From NCBI GenBank assembly GCA_022410635.1, contig JAJVDF010000262.1, forward strand, positions 892,809-956,808: a stretch of 64,000 nucleotides of DNA. The letters run 5' to 3'. Source of the DNA: Tretioscincus oriximinensis. Lineage: Eukaryota; Chordata; Lepidosauria; Squamata; Gymnophthalmidae. Within the stretch, counting starts at the first letter, position 1. Each line of letters begins with the position of its first letter. The translations under genes were made by a program, and so were the position numbers. Below are positions 1-12,355 of this stretch, in pieces. The notes below the pieces were generated by a model. The model was given only the letters and a program-made list of their open reading frames with translations, did not search any database and had not been told where the DNA came from.

Positions 1-990
1 GAAAAATGAACGTAAATCCACTTTGCTCTTCTCAAATCCATTTCGGTTCTGTTTAGCAGAACAGAGCAGGGAAGGTTCAAAAACCAAGCTATGTTCTTGT
101 GTAGCAAGCAAAAGTGGGGCGTTTTTGCACAAGTTTTCATTTGCGTAAAATCTCTTTGGGGAGGTCAGAAGACCAGGGCCAAAAACATCCCCAAGGATCG
201 AGCACCATGGCAGTGAAGGAGATGGATGCGGATCTCCTGCCATTGCTGCTGCTGGCTTATGACAGCTGGAGCAGCAACAGGAAAATTAAACTGTTGGCAA
301 AAGCAGCAGCAAGGAATCTTGCTTCCTTCCCATTATCATATCTCATGGCTTCCTACAAGCTTTTCTTATGCAGGAACAACCAGGAGATATTCCCAGGCTA
401 TCGGTAACTTTATTGTTTAAAATTAGCCTAAGGTTGTAACCAGACATCATTTATTTATTCTGCTATAGTGGATATTTTGGACTAAAGCATGGATATTCTA
501 GAAAAAACAAGTCCAGACAGTGCTTTATTCTGAAATACCCAAGAGGTATTGTAGAATAGTGATGTTAGGATGCAGCTGAAGTTAAACTACCTGCTGGCTG
601 GCCCCTAATTACCATGCTGAAAAAAATCCTTGTAAATTACCCTGAGGTTGTTATTTTAATGAAATATACTTTTAAAAAAGAAAGAATATAAATAATAGAT
701 GGTATTTTTACATTTTAAATAGAAGGCCATTTAAAGAATAGACAGATTGACAATATGAGTCCAACATTCAACAGGAAACTGCAGTACGTTTATCTCTGAA
801 GAAATAGACTTGTCTATGAAAGCTCATGCTACCTTTCTTCTTGTTGTTACGCTCTAAAGTGCTACAAGATACACACAACCCTTGCTGGACTTTCTAAGAT
901 TCTTGTTATCTTTCCTGTTAATTAACATATAAGAACATAAAAATCTTACTGGATATAATCAAATTGCATTATAAACTTTGTATCTTTCAG
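1..990 (+). other. EPB41L1 intron or upstream sequence, nothing recognised
   Basis: No exon, repeat family or RNA gene could be recognised here. Short open frames near 114-420 have no domain character and no convincing splice borders. The stretch is treated as intron because EPB41L1 exons follow downstream on the + strand. Confidence 0.5.
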
Positions 991-1044
991 GATCACAGCA
1001 CCAAAACTGGAAAGGGGACAACAGAACTTCGTTCTATCTCTCCA
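991..1044 (+). CDS. EPB41L1: EPB41L1 candidate upstream exon (tentative)
   Basis: An 18-codon segment preceded by a pyrimidine tract ending TTTCAG and followed by a good donor, GTGAGT. It reads DHSTKTGKGTTELRSISP without a stop, and both borders are phase 0, the same phase used by every secure EPB41L1 exon downstream. Its composition (Ser, Thr, Lys) suits the poorly conserved, alternatively spliced region between the spectrin-actin-binding part and the C-terminal domain of 4.1 proteins. I cannot match its residues to a known isoform from memory, so it is a splice-signal and phase call only. Confidence 0.4.
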
Positions 1045-1468
1045 GTGAGTGACTTTCTATTCAAAACCCTTTCAGTGTTTTAAAGTGCGATAATTCCTCA
1101 CAAATAGAGGTGTGCAAATATTTTATGACCCATTTGAAGACGCCAGGCCATTCATAGATGAGTAGCTAATGGCTATCCCTCCTGGCACTTTTCTAAACCT
1201 GGAAGAGCCATGGCTGCATCAGACCAAGCAATGACAAATTGCTCTGACTGATAAAATTTCAGCTGTGCCAAGCTTTAAAAAAATCACTTCTTTTAATCAT
1301 TAGAAGTCTGGCAGGGACCAGGAGAAGCCTAGCAGTAGGTTTGTCCATTTAATAACATATGAACTTGTAAAGATGGCTGAGTTTGTAAGAAGCAACACTT
1401 CATGAGCTAGGAAACAACACTAACAGAGATTCTGTTCAGATAGAACAAAAGAGGTGTCTTATAGAGAT

Positions 1469-1621
1469 TGTGGCCCTGTCCACATGGAGCCTTATTCTGG
1501 GTCAGATCTCAGGACAGAGCTTGGCCATCCACATGCCAGTACACTACACTAGCATGTGGATGGCAGGCTTCTATTCCGAAGTATAACCCAAGATAAAGCT
1601 CCATATGGACAGAACCAAAGT
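1469..1621. mobile_element. Foldback MITE, family A copy 1
   Basis: Almost the whole element is an imperfect palindrome. Outer arms 1476-1502 and 1586-1612 pair (CTGTCCACATGGAGC against the complement of GCTCCATATGGACAG), and inner arms 1523-1540 and 1548-1564 pair around GCCATCCACATGC. A second copy lies at 15806-15990. There is no coding capacity. Exact ends and target duplication were not resolved. It sits in an EPB41L1 intron. Confidence 0.65.
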
Positions 1622-2347
1622 GGCATTCCGTGCTCCCAAGCCTTCTCTAATTCACCATGTTTTGAAGGGAGAATGGAGAGGCAGACTTGAAAGCCCCTCC
1701 CTATGCCTGAAGACAATCACATTCCTCAATTCTCTCATTTTCCCTCCTACTGATTTCTAGCTTCATGATGTCAGCTTCATGATGCTATCGTTATGACGTC
1801 CACTGCAATTATGAAGTTCCTTGTCTATTTTTCTGTCCTGTACAAATCTGGCTGTGGCAGTGATGAGGCATGTGGATCTTAAAATAATTCTGGGCTGTGG
1901 GTTGATGACATAATGAAACTTGTACAGCTTGCTCCTCTCCCAAATAAACAATTTTCATGCTTGACCAGTGATTCCAAACCTAAGGTGTGTACTCCAAGGG
2001 TTACAAACTAGGATACCTAGGAGTATATTTAAAAGGAGGAAGGGGATTAGAAACCACTGTGTTAGAAGGCACAACATTCTACTTGTGCAAAATCATTTAG
2101 CACCTAATTCAATATTTTTATTAATGGTGATTGGCAATTTTTTTCCGAGCGAGGAAAAAGCAATTCTGGTTCTGGATAATACATTCACTTTGGAACAATC
2201 TGTCTGCAAAATATCTGCTTACTAAACTGGCTTCAAATATTAAAACTAAGAAATTTTTTTTCTTTATATATATTCATTATAAATCTACGTTTCATTGAAA
2301 CTGGATAACTATTAGCATGAGTGGTCTTTGTGTTTTGTTGTTTGTAG

Positions 2348-2443
2348 ATTGCCAGCAGTGTTGCTGGGAAAGAGGCCTTCAGCAGCCTTTTTGGTGCTAC
2401 TGCAGAAACCCTCTCCACCTCTACAACTACACATGTTACCAAG
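2348..2443 (+). CDS. EPB41L1: EPB41L1 coding exon (start of C-terminal domain region)
   Basis: A 32-codon phase 0 exon with acceptor TTTGTAG and donor GTAAAG. It codes for IASSVAGKEAFSSLFGATAE followed by a Ser/Thr run ending HVTK, which directly precedes the conserved [14 protein letters not shown] block of band 4.1 proteins. EPB41L1 (protein 4.1N) is a FERM-domain adaptor under the plasma membrane that links membrane receptors and channels to the spectrin-actin skeleton, mainly in neurons. The C-terminal domain binds receptor tails and other partners. Only the 3' end of the gene is in this window; FERM exons lie off the left edge. Confidence 0.85.
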
Positions 2444-3322
2444 GTAAAGACAAAACTGACTAAAATATCAGAATACTTAAACATTTACGAAACGATTGTC
2501 AGTTCATGCCAATTAATGTGCGATTTGGTGAAAGGTGAGTTTACCTGGATTTTGCCCATATAATGAGAGAGATGCCAAATTGCAGTTTGTATGATGTTAT
2601 GCACAGAAAGGTGAGTGTCCTACACTTTCCCATATAGCTCTTCTACTTCTAAGGGAGTTCCAGATACTGTTTAATATTGGGAACTGATGAGTAAACTTCT
2701 GGATAGTTTGCCAGAAATTAACTTCTTATGACCTGCAATTTTGCACATTCCTAAAATATCAAATGGGAACCATCAGTAAGCTTCCTGGTAAACAATTTTA
2801 CCTTCAGTCCCCTATTTTGTAGAACAATTCATGGGGGGAAAAATAAGATGGAATAATTACTGATATATTAGACTCCCAATTCTGTTGGTAGAATGAAAGT
2901 GTGTAATTTGAACACAAATGTTCCTTATACACTCTAATACTGCTGTATTAACACAAGTAGTTTATTCCTTGATTCCACCTACTGGAATACTGATTAGCAT
3001 GATTAAGGTGAAGTTGCACTTGGCACTTCAAAACTAGTGCCACCAAAGAAGACCAGTGATTTTGGGAAGTCTGTGATTTTGAGAAGTCACCATGACTGTC
3101 TTGTTGACCCAAATCCATGAGCCTGTAGACATTCAGCAGCTATCATATGCTTCCCATATGACATGGCGTGATAAACAGGAATACACACATGTCAGTTAGT
3201 GAAAACTGAAGTGCAGCTGTTACATCCTGGTGATTATTATTTGTAGAGCAAAAAGAACTAAATCCCTTTGCAGTGCACTACATAGAATTAACAGTAGCCA
3301 AGTGAGAAATTTAACATGTTAG

Positions 3323-3451
<129 letters not shown>

Positions 3452-3795
3452 TGAGGAAAGCCTGATGAAGCTGACACTAGTGAAAGAACAAAAGCTTTCA
3501 TAACTGTCATTTCATTCGTTAGATTTTCTAGAATGTTCTCCTACAACCTATAGAAATGCTTGGAAACAGAACTTTCATATATCTATCTTCGGGAACTTGA
3601 CAGTGAGTACATAGGGTTACAGTAGTGTCAGTGACTGTTCATTGCTCACATAGCCAAATCTTCTAAAAATCGATATTGTAATTGTATTGCAGTTAAAACT
3701 CAGGTTTCAAACAACCCTGGACCATGATGCTANATTCCAAAAAATAAAAGAACTTTAAATTCGGGATCATCAATTATTTTCTTCCACTATTCTAA

Positions 3796-4050
3796 GAGAG
3801 CCAGTTTGATGTAGTGGTTGAGTGTTGGACTCGTACCTGGTAGTCTCCTGGTTCGATTCCTCACTCCTCTATGAAAGCCAGCTGGGTGACCTTGGGCCAA
3901 TCACAGTTATTTGAACTCTGTCAGCCCCACCTACTCCACAGGGTGTCTTTGTGGAGAAAGCAACAAAAGCTATGTGTGCTGCCCTATGGTTGGCCGCCCT
4001 GAGACCTTCGGGTATAGGGTGGGATACAAGTACAAAATAAATCAATAAAT
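3796..4050 (+). mobile_element. Sauria-type tRNA-derived SINE
   Basis: Starts GAGAGCCAGTTTGATGTAGT, which includes an A-box-like segment. A B box GGTTCGATTCC is at 3850-3860. The body has CTTGGGCCAATCAC and CCACAGGGTGTCT and ends in GGGTATAGGGTGGGATACAA plus an AATAAAT-type tail. This structure matches the Sauria SINEs of squamates, which are mobilised by Bov-B LINEs. Other copies are near 27566, 31726 and 32286. Confidence 0.85.
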
Positions 4051-4585
4051 ATTCCTTCTGTTAAATGTTAAAAATGGAGAGAAACAATGATAGAAATGAT
4101 AGTTTCATGTATTTGTACTTCCACAAGTAGCAAAACACAATATAGATCATCTTACTCCTTTTTGGAGTATTGTTAGAGTTCTATAATATCTTATTTATTG
4201 CATTTATAAGTTGCCAGAATGATTGATACAGGCAGTATAACAAACAATACAGCCTGGAAGAAGAATACTTTTATGAAAGAGGAACCTAAGCAAATTAACT
4301 CTCTAAAGAGGAGATGCTATAAACAGAGCAAACCAGCAAAATGTGTGATGGAGCCTATAGTGGTATAGTGCTAATACAGATAATGTCCCACTATAAAGAA
4401 CCTGATATAGCAAAATCTGCAGTATAACAAATTTGAAAATCCTGGCAGAATGCCTGTAATAGTAATGTTGGTTACGATGGGTTTCGTTATAAGAAAATTT
4501 CATTATAACAAACACATCTACCTGGCCCCTTGGCATTAATTATAACTGGGTTTCACTTATATAGGAAAAGAGTGGAAAAAATAAT

Positions 4586-4660
4586 GAGAAAAAAAACCAG
4601 ACTCCAGAGAAGCCTCATGTGTAGAGAAAGATTTGTTACAAAATGTAAGTTATTATCTAG
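4586..4660 (+). pseudogene. Decayed local copy of the exon 5180-5296 end and its donor region
   Basis: This intronic stretch aligns with 5253-5345, which covers the last codons of the downstream EPB41L1 exon, its splice donor and about 45 bases of the following intron. Shared blocks are GAGAAA..AACCA.CTCCAGAG, AAGCCTCA, GAGAAAGATTTGT.ACAA and TATTATCT. The copy lost about 18 bases (the GGAAAGGGACAAG part) and has a stop soon after the old exon end. It looks like an old tandem duplication inside the gene and is not expected to code. Confidence 0.6.
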
Positions 4661-5179
4661 TTTACATTTTGAGTATGGCATGGTGCTAATCCAAGGTGCC
4701 TCTTCCTGTCTTTTCCTTTTGCAGCTTTCCTTAGATCTCTAAACAGATGAGGAACATCCTCCTAGACTAGGGTCACCAGTTAAAATCCATGATAAATGCT
4801 TAGACTTTTAATAGATGTGAAGATGTGATTTTAACCCCAGGTGCTGCAGGCATTAGAAGCTGTACTTGGTGAAAAGTCCTCTCTTCTATAGCCATTAAAG
4901 GTGTAAACGTCTATGCTGGATTTTTACCTGACAATCCTATCCTAAACATTTTAGAAGACCCTGAAGAAAATGTGGAAGAAGTAGCTAGGAGATGTATAGT
5001 TCTTAATCTCTAACAAATAAGTTTAAGTGGAAAATATTCCATGAGATTGTAGACCACTCAAATAAATAGAGTTCTGGACACCCAAACTTTCTAGTTCCCC
5101 CTTTGTGCCCTTGCCTTATTTTCTATACATAGTAAGTCCAGCGAATCAACANTAAATATCCAGTGTTTTCTTTCTGTAG

Positions 5180-5332
<153 letters not shown>

Positions 5333-5699
5333 TAACTTATTATCTGACTTTATAAGTTGGTCCAATAGTGGGAATGAATAAATGACTCTTGAAGTAGGCA
5401 TTTAATAGCTTTATGGACATAGAGGAAGGGAGAGAGAGCATGTCCCTGTAAAAGCTTTTCCCTTTGATACAGTCAACAAAATGAATCTTTGTTTTGTGCG
5501 TTAAATTACATGACTTGGTCTTTGAGGCAACTTCGACTTCCTAATACAATGAATGCAACAGACACTTGAATAGATCTGGGCTGCTACATTACTTCTTTAT
5601 TTTGGATTTTCCTGAAAATCCAGTTGATTGGTTTTCTGGCTTTAAAACACTGTGTTCATACCTTTACAGCTCATTCCAGACTAGTTGAAAGCTCATAAA

Positions 5700-5850
5700 A
5701 TTTTAGATGTAGGTTTCCTAACCTCTTAACCCCCTTTCCTGTTCATCTGCTCCCCCCACCTTTGTCCATTTACTCCCCCAACCCCCTCCCCTGTATGTTT
5801 ACCCCTCCAACCCTTTTTCGATCCATCTACCCCCCCCCCCAACCCCTTCC
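5700..5850 (+). repeat. C-rich degenerate minisatellite
   Basis: Irregular repeats of about 30-35 bases built on AACCCC and TTTACCCCTCCAACCC, with long C runs. Low-complexity intronic sequence just left of the hAT element. Confidence 0.5.
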
Positions 5851-5917
5851 CCTCGCCCCTCAGCAAAAAACGCCAAGCCGGGTGGTTAGTATGCAGGTTG
5901 GCCTATCCACCTATGGG

Positions 5918-6531
5918 TAGGGTTGCCATATGTCCCGGTAAACCGGGACAATCCCGGTTTGGGGGACTAAAATATAGTTCCCTCCGGGTTTTAAGGCAAA
6001 ATCCCATCTTTTTACATTCCCCAATGCTGCATCAGGGAATGTAAAAAGGTGGGATTTTAAAGGAAAAGCATCCGTCAGAGCTGACGGCTGCAGTGCGCGC
6101 AACGCTTTCCGGGGTCCTTGGAGGACCCTCAGAGCACGCCGTAGCTGCTCCTTGGCTGGAGGAGGGGTTTCGCCCTGCTCTAAAGCAAGCGCGCCGCCAA
6201 CTCGCCTCTAGCAGAGGAGAAACGCCTGGGTTTGTGACAGGATTGCAGCTCTTTTCTCCTCTCACAAACCCAAGTGTTTTTGCTCCACTGATGCAGGTGA
6301 GTTGGCGGNCCCTTGCCAGAGCAGGGTGAAACCCTGCCTCCAGCAAAGGAGCAGGTACGCGTGCGGGCGTCCATGCATGCACACACACGGATGCATGTGG
6401 TGAGACAGGCAGAAGAGGTTTTGACTGTCTCGCTACAAGCGTCCAAATGTGCGCATGCGCGCGTGTGCATGCCCGTGCGCGCGCACCCCACCCCCGTCCC
6501 GGTTTTGGGTTGCCAGAATATAGCAACCCTA
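5918..6531. mobile_element. Non-autonomous hAT-type transposon, family B copy 1
   Basis: A 614-base element with terminal inverted repeats TAGGGTTGCCATAT and (complement of the right end) TAGGGTTGCTATAT. It is flanked by a perfect 8-bp target duplication CCTATGGG at 5910-5917 and 6532-6539, the hAT signature. Inside is a hairpin with stem TTTTTACATTCCC and its complement (about 6009-6047). It also has a GC-rich alternating purine-pyrimidine block (GCGCATGCGCGCGTG, about 6450-6485). No transposase is present. A second copy, inverted, is at 39055-39478. Confidence 0.8.
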
Positions 6532-6539
6532 CCTATGGG

Positions 6540-7703
6540 CAGTGCCTCACTTGCTGCTACAACCTAGCTACCTTTATGCCTCCATCCTCTCCTGCTGGCT
6601 GGGCTCTTGGTGGCAGTGGCTGCAACAAGCAAGGCACAGCCTGCAGATAGGTAAGATGGCCAGCAAGGCCCAGCCCAGGAGCAACTGGGGATCTCTGACA
6701 GCAGCAGCCCAGAAACAGGTGGCCAACAAGCTAACAGTGGTGTGGCATGGAGGAGGACAAACAGGAAGAAGGACAAGCAGGTAGTGGGACAGGAGAAGCC
6801 ATGAAAAGTGCGGCAGAGAGTCAGGCAAGTTCTTATGCNGGTGCATTTCAAACTCTAGCTGCTGAGGGGGAGGGGAGAGCCATTACACATGAAATGCTCC
6901 CCCATTGGCTCATTATCCCTCCAATACAGAGGTTGGACTTCAGCGTATGCGGAACTAGAGCTGTATGTTCCCAATGCCTCTTAATAATATGGATTTTGTC
7001 ATTCTGACAATTATTGGGAAATGAGATTTTCCAATCATGTGACATCCCCTCCTGGCAGCCATTTTGTTTGCTGGTTGCCAAGGGGAGAAGTGCAGTAATT
7101 TCTCCTGCTAAATGCTGTTAGTCTACTGTCAGTATCAGGCTTCATACACACCACTTTTGTGAAGCAAGGAAAAATTTATGTAAATATCAACATCCTTGCA
7201 GTTTCTCACAAAAATAGTCTTTGCAATTTAAACTTATATCCTGATTTAATAGCTGGCTTTCCCGGTTTATCAGTCATCTGGATAATCAGCTTTAAAGCCC
7301 ACATTCTGTCAAGTGCAATAAAAATTTGACTTTCAATCAGATTATTGACTGTGTTTAGATGTGGCCTAGATGAGACCTGTCAAAAGTCTACACTGGCACA
7401 TGGATGATAGCCCCCTAATCTGATATACAATCCAGAATAGTGTAGGAAACGTCCATGCCTCATCTCTGCAGTCTGAGAGCCAGTGTTGACTTGAATACCA
7501 TGGACTCCTACTGTTTTTGTAACTGGCATTTGCTTGTATCAAATAGTATTGCACTTACCAGTGTTGTGGGAACCAGATCATAGCATTGTACAAGATACGC
7601 CTGCATATAAATTGCATGGCTGCTTAAACTGCTGCTCACCAGATCTGATTTCCTTGCAATTTTTATTATCACTGCATTGGAGAGCATCATGAATGCCTCT
7701 TAG
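6540..7703 (+). other. EPB41L1 intron, unassigned
   Basis: No exon or clear repeat family seen. Open frames at 6542-7007 are stop-poor by composition and lack any recognisable domain. Confidence 0.4.
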
Positions 7704-8020
7704 CAGTCACGGATAGCTCAGTTGCTTAGGAATTCGTCTCTCGCCTGGGAGATGGGGTTTCGAAGCCCTGTGTTGGAAGTGGGGAGGGGTGAGCACCTTC
7801 CACTAGCCTGTAGCTCTAGCCAACCCAGCTATTCGAAAGCATGAATTGCAAGAAATTGCAACTGAATGCAAGTAGATACATGGGAACCACCAGAGCCTGG
7901 TGGGGAAGATAGAATGTGAGCCTTCGGGCAAAATATATCCTTGTAAGCCGCTTTGAGTCCCTTTGAAAGGTGAGAAAAGCGGGGTATAAGAACCAAGTTC
8001 TTCTTCTTCTTCTTCTTAGA
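7704..8020 (+). mobile_element. tRNA-derived SINE, second family
   Basis: The tRNA-like head has GGATAGCTCAGTTG as A box and GGTTTCGAAGCC (7756-7767) as B box. The body includes ACCAGAGCCTGGTGGGGAAG and GTAAGCCGCTTTGAGTCC. The 3' end is a TTC microsatellite. It differs from the Sauria family in body and tail. Reverse-strand copies are at about 23213, 26020 and 51745. Confidence 0.8.
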
Positions 8021-9392
8021 GATTCTCTCCTTGATCTCCCTGCAATATGGCCAAGTTGCTTTCATCTTAAGCAGAACTGCTTCCCTTGCATGCCCAAGCA
8101 AAGCCTCATTTGCTGCCTTGGGGAGTCCAAGACCTTATAATCCTGCAAGTGGTTTCCATGTGTCACTGGGCATGTATGGAAACTTTAAATCTGGCATATG
8201 TACAGTTTGAACACCCTTGATAAAATATCAATATTCAAATAATATCAGAAAACGAACTAGAGTGAATCATAAATTTCGCAAGAATAATCAACCTCTTGTT
8301 AGTTTACAACATGAGCTTCTATAACTAAATAGTTTTTTAACTTCTAAACTGCTGTTGTTGGGGACAATAATATACTGTATCTTTGGTGGGACTATTATAT
8401 AGCAAAAGTTCTCTTTTAAAGAAAACTTGATTTTACATTTAAGGGAGGCTACAATTGAATGATTCCAAAGCTATTTTATGCTTTGCACAGCCAAATAAGT
8501 ATTTGACGTGAGCCAATCACAGCACTTTCTGTGAACCAGAAAGCAAGTCAAAAACTACATTTTATACTAACAACAACTTTTGATTTCAAGTGGAGAAGCT
8601 TAATATAAAACACATTTCAGTAGATCTGACAGGAAGGGATTAGGGCTTGTGTCACCAAGATACAACTGTCCATATCCTGAAAGGACCACATTACAACAAT
8701 ATTGATATATTAAAAGTATTGCATTTATTATAACTATAGCAAGGCAACCTTTTAAATTGTATTAAAGCGTCGAACTTTAAGGTATCAACAGGAAAACATT
8801 TCATAAGAACTGTTGGGAGGATTTTGAAAGATCATGTCTGTGAAAAAAATATACTCACATTATTAAATAAATATGAGTTTTGTCTTTCCAGAGAGGAAGA
8901 GGAAGTGTGGGTTAGCTTTTTATTTTAAATGTGTTTTAAACATTTATATTTTTAATCTTTTTCTGTTGTTACCACCTTGGGACATATATGATGGACACAA
9001 ACATATACGTATTTATTTATAAATAAATAGTTATTAATATATAAACTATATTTGGCCTGTAATAGACAGTATAGGCTAGTTGCTGGCTTCATTTTGCCAG
9101 TGTAATAGGCTGGATAATGTCCTATTATTTTTTAGAACATCTCAAATTACACTATAGAATCCACTACCAATATGTAAGAATTGTATAGCAAACAATTGAA
9201 AGTCACTCCCATCTACAGTTTCATGTGTATCTGTAGTAAGTTTCAGAATAGATACTAAATATAATGGTACTTCAGCTATATATTTGAGTGGTTTGCATCT
9301 AAAAGACTATTCTTCCACCTATTTCACATATTGCTTTAATGAAATGTGTTCTTATTTATGTTTGCTGACTTATTATTATTCTCCTTGTGCAG
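8021..9392 (+). other. EPB41L1 last intron, unassigned remainder
   Basis: AT-rich intron. Nothing recognisable beyond simple AT runs. It ends in the acceptor CTCCTTGTGCAG. Confidence 0.5.
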
Positions 9393-9401
9393 GAATCTTG
9401 A
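9393..9401 (+). CDS. EPB41L1: EPB41L1 terminal coding exon (Glu-Ser-stop)
   Basis: After the acceptor at 9391-9392 the exon gives GAA TCT TGA. This joins in phase 0 with ...KKPQ from 5180-5296 and yields the conserved C-terminal KKPQES of protein 4.1N. The rest of the exon is untranslated. Confidence 0.9.
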   Translation, partial: ES

Positions 9402-11895
9402 CCTTTGTGTTTCTTGAAGTTGAAATCTCTATTTTAACTTTGAAGTAAAGAAGGGGCCTTTATGCTGGATTCCTCAATGAGACATAGAACGTCCTGGCTG
9501 CAAGACTAATGTTTGAGAGACAAAAAAATAAATAAATGAAAAGGAATAGCAAATATATTATATATTATATATACAGGAAACAAATGCATCCTTGCACTGC
9601 TGCTAAATGCTGGAGATGAATTACAAACAGCAACATCAGCAACAAGCAAAACCAACCACTTCTTCAAATAAATTGAAGAACTGACTGGACTTAAAAGAAA
9701 AACAAATCATGATGGTAATATTATTATTAACAGTACAATAAACCACCATCCTGCATGTTACATTTAAAGGATACATAACTCATTTGTTGCACACTGAATG
9801 GAAAAGCAAAAATGCTTTGCAACAAAGCAAGAAATCAACACACAAATGAAGCTGAAATACAAAGTGATATCCTGCATAGGAACAAATGAAGACCACTCAC
9901 TTGTATAATTCTTGTTTAATTCTTTTCTGATTTGGGATGTGTGGTGATACTGTCCCTCCCTACTTCATGCCACTTCTGTTGCTTCATCTTTTTGTTCAAT
10001 ATTTCCCCAACCTGCCCTTCCTTTTCAACCTTTCCCCCGCTTGCAATCCTTTGTTCTGCTATGGATAATTTAAGATTGGATTTCACCGAAAACAAAGCAA
10101 ATTATGATATGTATATGATTTTTCTCATTGATCAAAATGCAGCCTGTAGAGGTTTCATATGGATGTGCTTTTAAATTATTATATATAACTGGGGAGGGTG
10201 GGAAACAAAACAAACTAAACAGTGCTAAGTATGACAGTGACACTTTTACATTATAATAATTTGATTGACTGTGGTTGATGTATTATAAGACTCTTAGATC
10301 ATGCCAATATCTTGTGGAAGAGAGTAGGGGTCAAAACAGTAATTCACTCTGTGGACAGTATTGTCTGTCACTCATTTGCCCTGTGCTCATGCGGAAGGGA
10401 CTGGTATAGTGACGCAGTAGTGTTTGTAATTGGTTGGTTGGTGGTAAGGAAGCATTGAGCAACATGGGGAAAGAGTCAAGGAAGACGGATCAGTGTTACT
10501 GAGCCCCAATCAGTCAACACAGTATGCCATTCAACTATGTCTCCCTGACACTCAAGGGCCAGAAAACCAAGGGACACAAGCTCATGTTGCTTCATTTACA
10601 ACCTTTCATTATCTAGCAGTGTTTAATATCTCAAACCTAATTGTTTAGCCACACTGAAACCATTATGCTCTGTTTATCAGTTATTTAAAACAATCAAATT
10701 TGAGTGCAGATATAATTCTTTCATCACACCCACTTCGATTTAGCTTTTTAACATCGTGTAAGAAATAAGTCTTGGAGGCCCATCAAGAGAAGTTCTCAAC
10801 TAAGACATTCCTGACCTACTCTCTGCATTCTACATTAACACATTCTGCCAGGGCAGCGTTAGATATTGGAACAGATGTGGAACCAGTAATGAAATAACAC
10901 AACTGACTCCTGAAGACGAATAGCATTCTCGGACAGGGGATCAGCAGAAGTCACGTCTGGTTTTCCCTTCTGGCCCTCCAGCCATCAACTGCTAAGTTTT
11001 GAAGATTGAGAGAAAACACAGCAGTGAGTACAATGGCAGCAATCGTTCAAGAGCAATTGAAAACAAATTTGTGTTGATAGGACCTCGTACAGGGTCATTT
11101 GGTTTCCATGAATTGTCTTAATCTATGGTGTGAAAAGTTAAAGCATATGCAGAGATACAACCTAAAATGAAAGTTTAAGCAGAATTATGCAGGGCATCGG
11201 ATGTCAGTAAAAGTAGTGTCTGGCACTAGAATTCAGAGCTCTTACAATTAAAAAGGTGTCTTGAATTACAGATTTTGTGGTAAAGATAGGTGTAACCCAT
11301 GCAACAAATTGTGCATTTTGGTAAGAAGTACTGTTTCAGTAAAAATTACATCTGCTTTTGGCATGCAGGCATGTCCTACGCACTGAGAGAATTCCCAGTT
11401 AAGGGAGTCAATCCTTGTTGCCCTGAATTCAAATTGGTGATCCTTTCTCTCAATGGAGATTCTCCTTTCTTGCTGCTATTCTTAAAGAGTATGCAACCAG
11501 GCAGGAGGAAGAAGGGAAACAAAGGTCACAGATTTATATGAAATGCTGTACATAGAACTCTTGCTATTTTAAACCAACACCGTGCTTGCAATTAAAATAA
11601 CTATAATTTCAAATGAAAAGAAACAACTCAGTTCAAGAGTCACTGTCAATCATCTGGATTAAAAAAACACACAGAAAAAACAATCCCATCTTTGTTTACA
11701 TTAGGAGAATCCGTGGAAGTAAACTGCTTGAAAACCAAGAACAGAATCCAGGCCTGGGCAATCAGAAGAAAGTTAAAATAGAGGCATTTCTTTTTATTCC
11801 TTCCACAGCTTATCTGATGGATAGTCATTAACAAAAACTAGTTTTTTGTTTACCTAGCAAGATGTGGCTTATATATATGAAAATATATATAAATA

Positions 11896-11920
11896 CATAT
11901 ATATATATATATATATATAA
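11896..11920. repeat. (TA)n microsatellite in the 3' UTR
   Basis: An alternating AT run of about 25 bases inside a longer AT-rich patch (11865-11940). Possible cruciform or hairpin in the EPB41L1 transcript. Confidence 0.8.
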
Positions 11921-12332
11921 TATTTATTATTTGATGTAGTATTAAAACCGTGCATAATTTTTGAGGTCATGGGTTCCTCTCACCTTGAACACACTTTTCC
12001 TGCCATCTGATAAAGCTGATCAGTTTTTTTTCTCTTCTTGGACCCTTTTGATTGATGGAGGTAGGAGAAGCAGCTGCTTCTTTACACAAGATCCCATCAG
12101 ATGACTCAGAAAAAAACATATAATGCCCTGCAACTGCATGAATTAATAATATTAATTTTTTTATTATTTATTTGAAAAGCACCTTACCAACCAACTGCAA
12201 TGCTCTGTCATTTCTTCACTAATTCCTTTGTCCCTTCCTTTACTTTTCCTAATTTTGTCCCCCACCTCTTTCAGTCATATCCTCTTTCAGTGCTTGGTGG
12301 TGTATGCGTGTGTGCTCACTGTTCTTGTATTC

Positions 12333-12338
12333 AATAAA
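12333..12338 (+). terminator. EPB41L1: Poly(A) signal AATAAA, probable distal EPB41L1 end
   Basis: AATAAA is followed about 10 bases later by a second GAAATAAAT and then T/G-rich sequence (TGTGTTTGATG, TTTGTGGCTTGTGCTG). This is a typical cleavage site with a downstream GU-rich element. Confidence 0.6.
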
Positions 12339-12355
12339 AGTGAAATAAATGTGTT

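Larger units (their letters stand above)
9402..12355 (+). other. EPB41L1: EPB41L1 3' UTR
   Basis: About 2.95 kb of non-coding sequence after the stop codon, with no recognisable transposon larger than a microsatellite. That is consistent with purifying constraint on a long 3' UTR, in contrast to the repeat-rich introns. The end is set by the poly(A) signal at 12333. Earlier AATAAA hexamers near 9530 and 9666 could give short forms. Confidence 0.65.

Noticed and set aside
6450..6485. Alternating GCGCATGCGCGCGTG tract as a regulatory Z-DNA site of EPB41L1
   Set aside because: It is internal to a hAT element, so any role for the host gene is unsupported.
6032..6851. Several open frames of 60-160 codons on both strands near 6.0-6.8 kb
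   Set aside because: They lie in or beside a GC-rich hAT element, overlap each other on opposite strands and have no domain character.
7704..7780. Possible tRNA gene (A and B boxes)
   Set aside because: It is the head of a SINE: the acceptor stem does not close and a SINE body with a TTC tail follows, as in several other copies.
9530..9680. Early AATAAA hexamers as the main EPB41L1 poly(A) site
   Set aside because: They are embedded in A-rich runs without a clear GU-rich downstream element. The site at 12333 has better context, though short isoforms remain possible.
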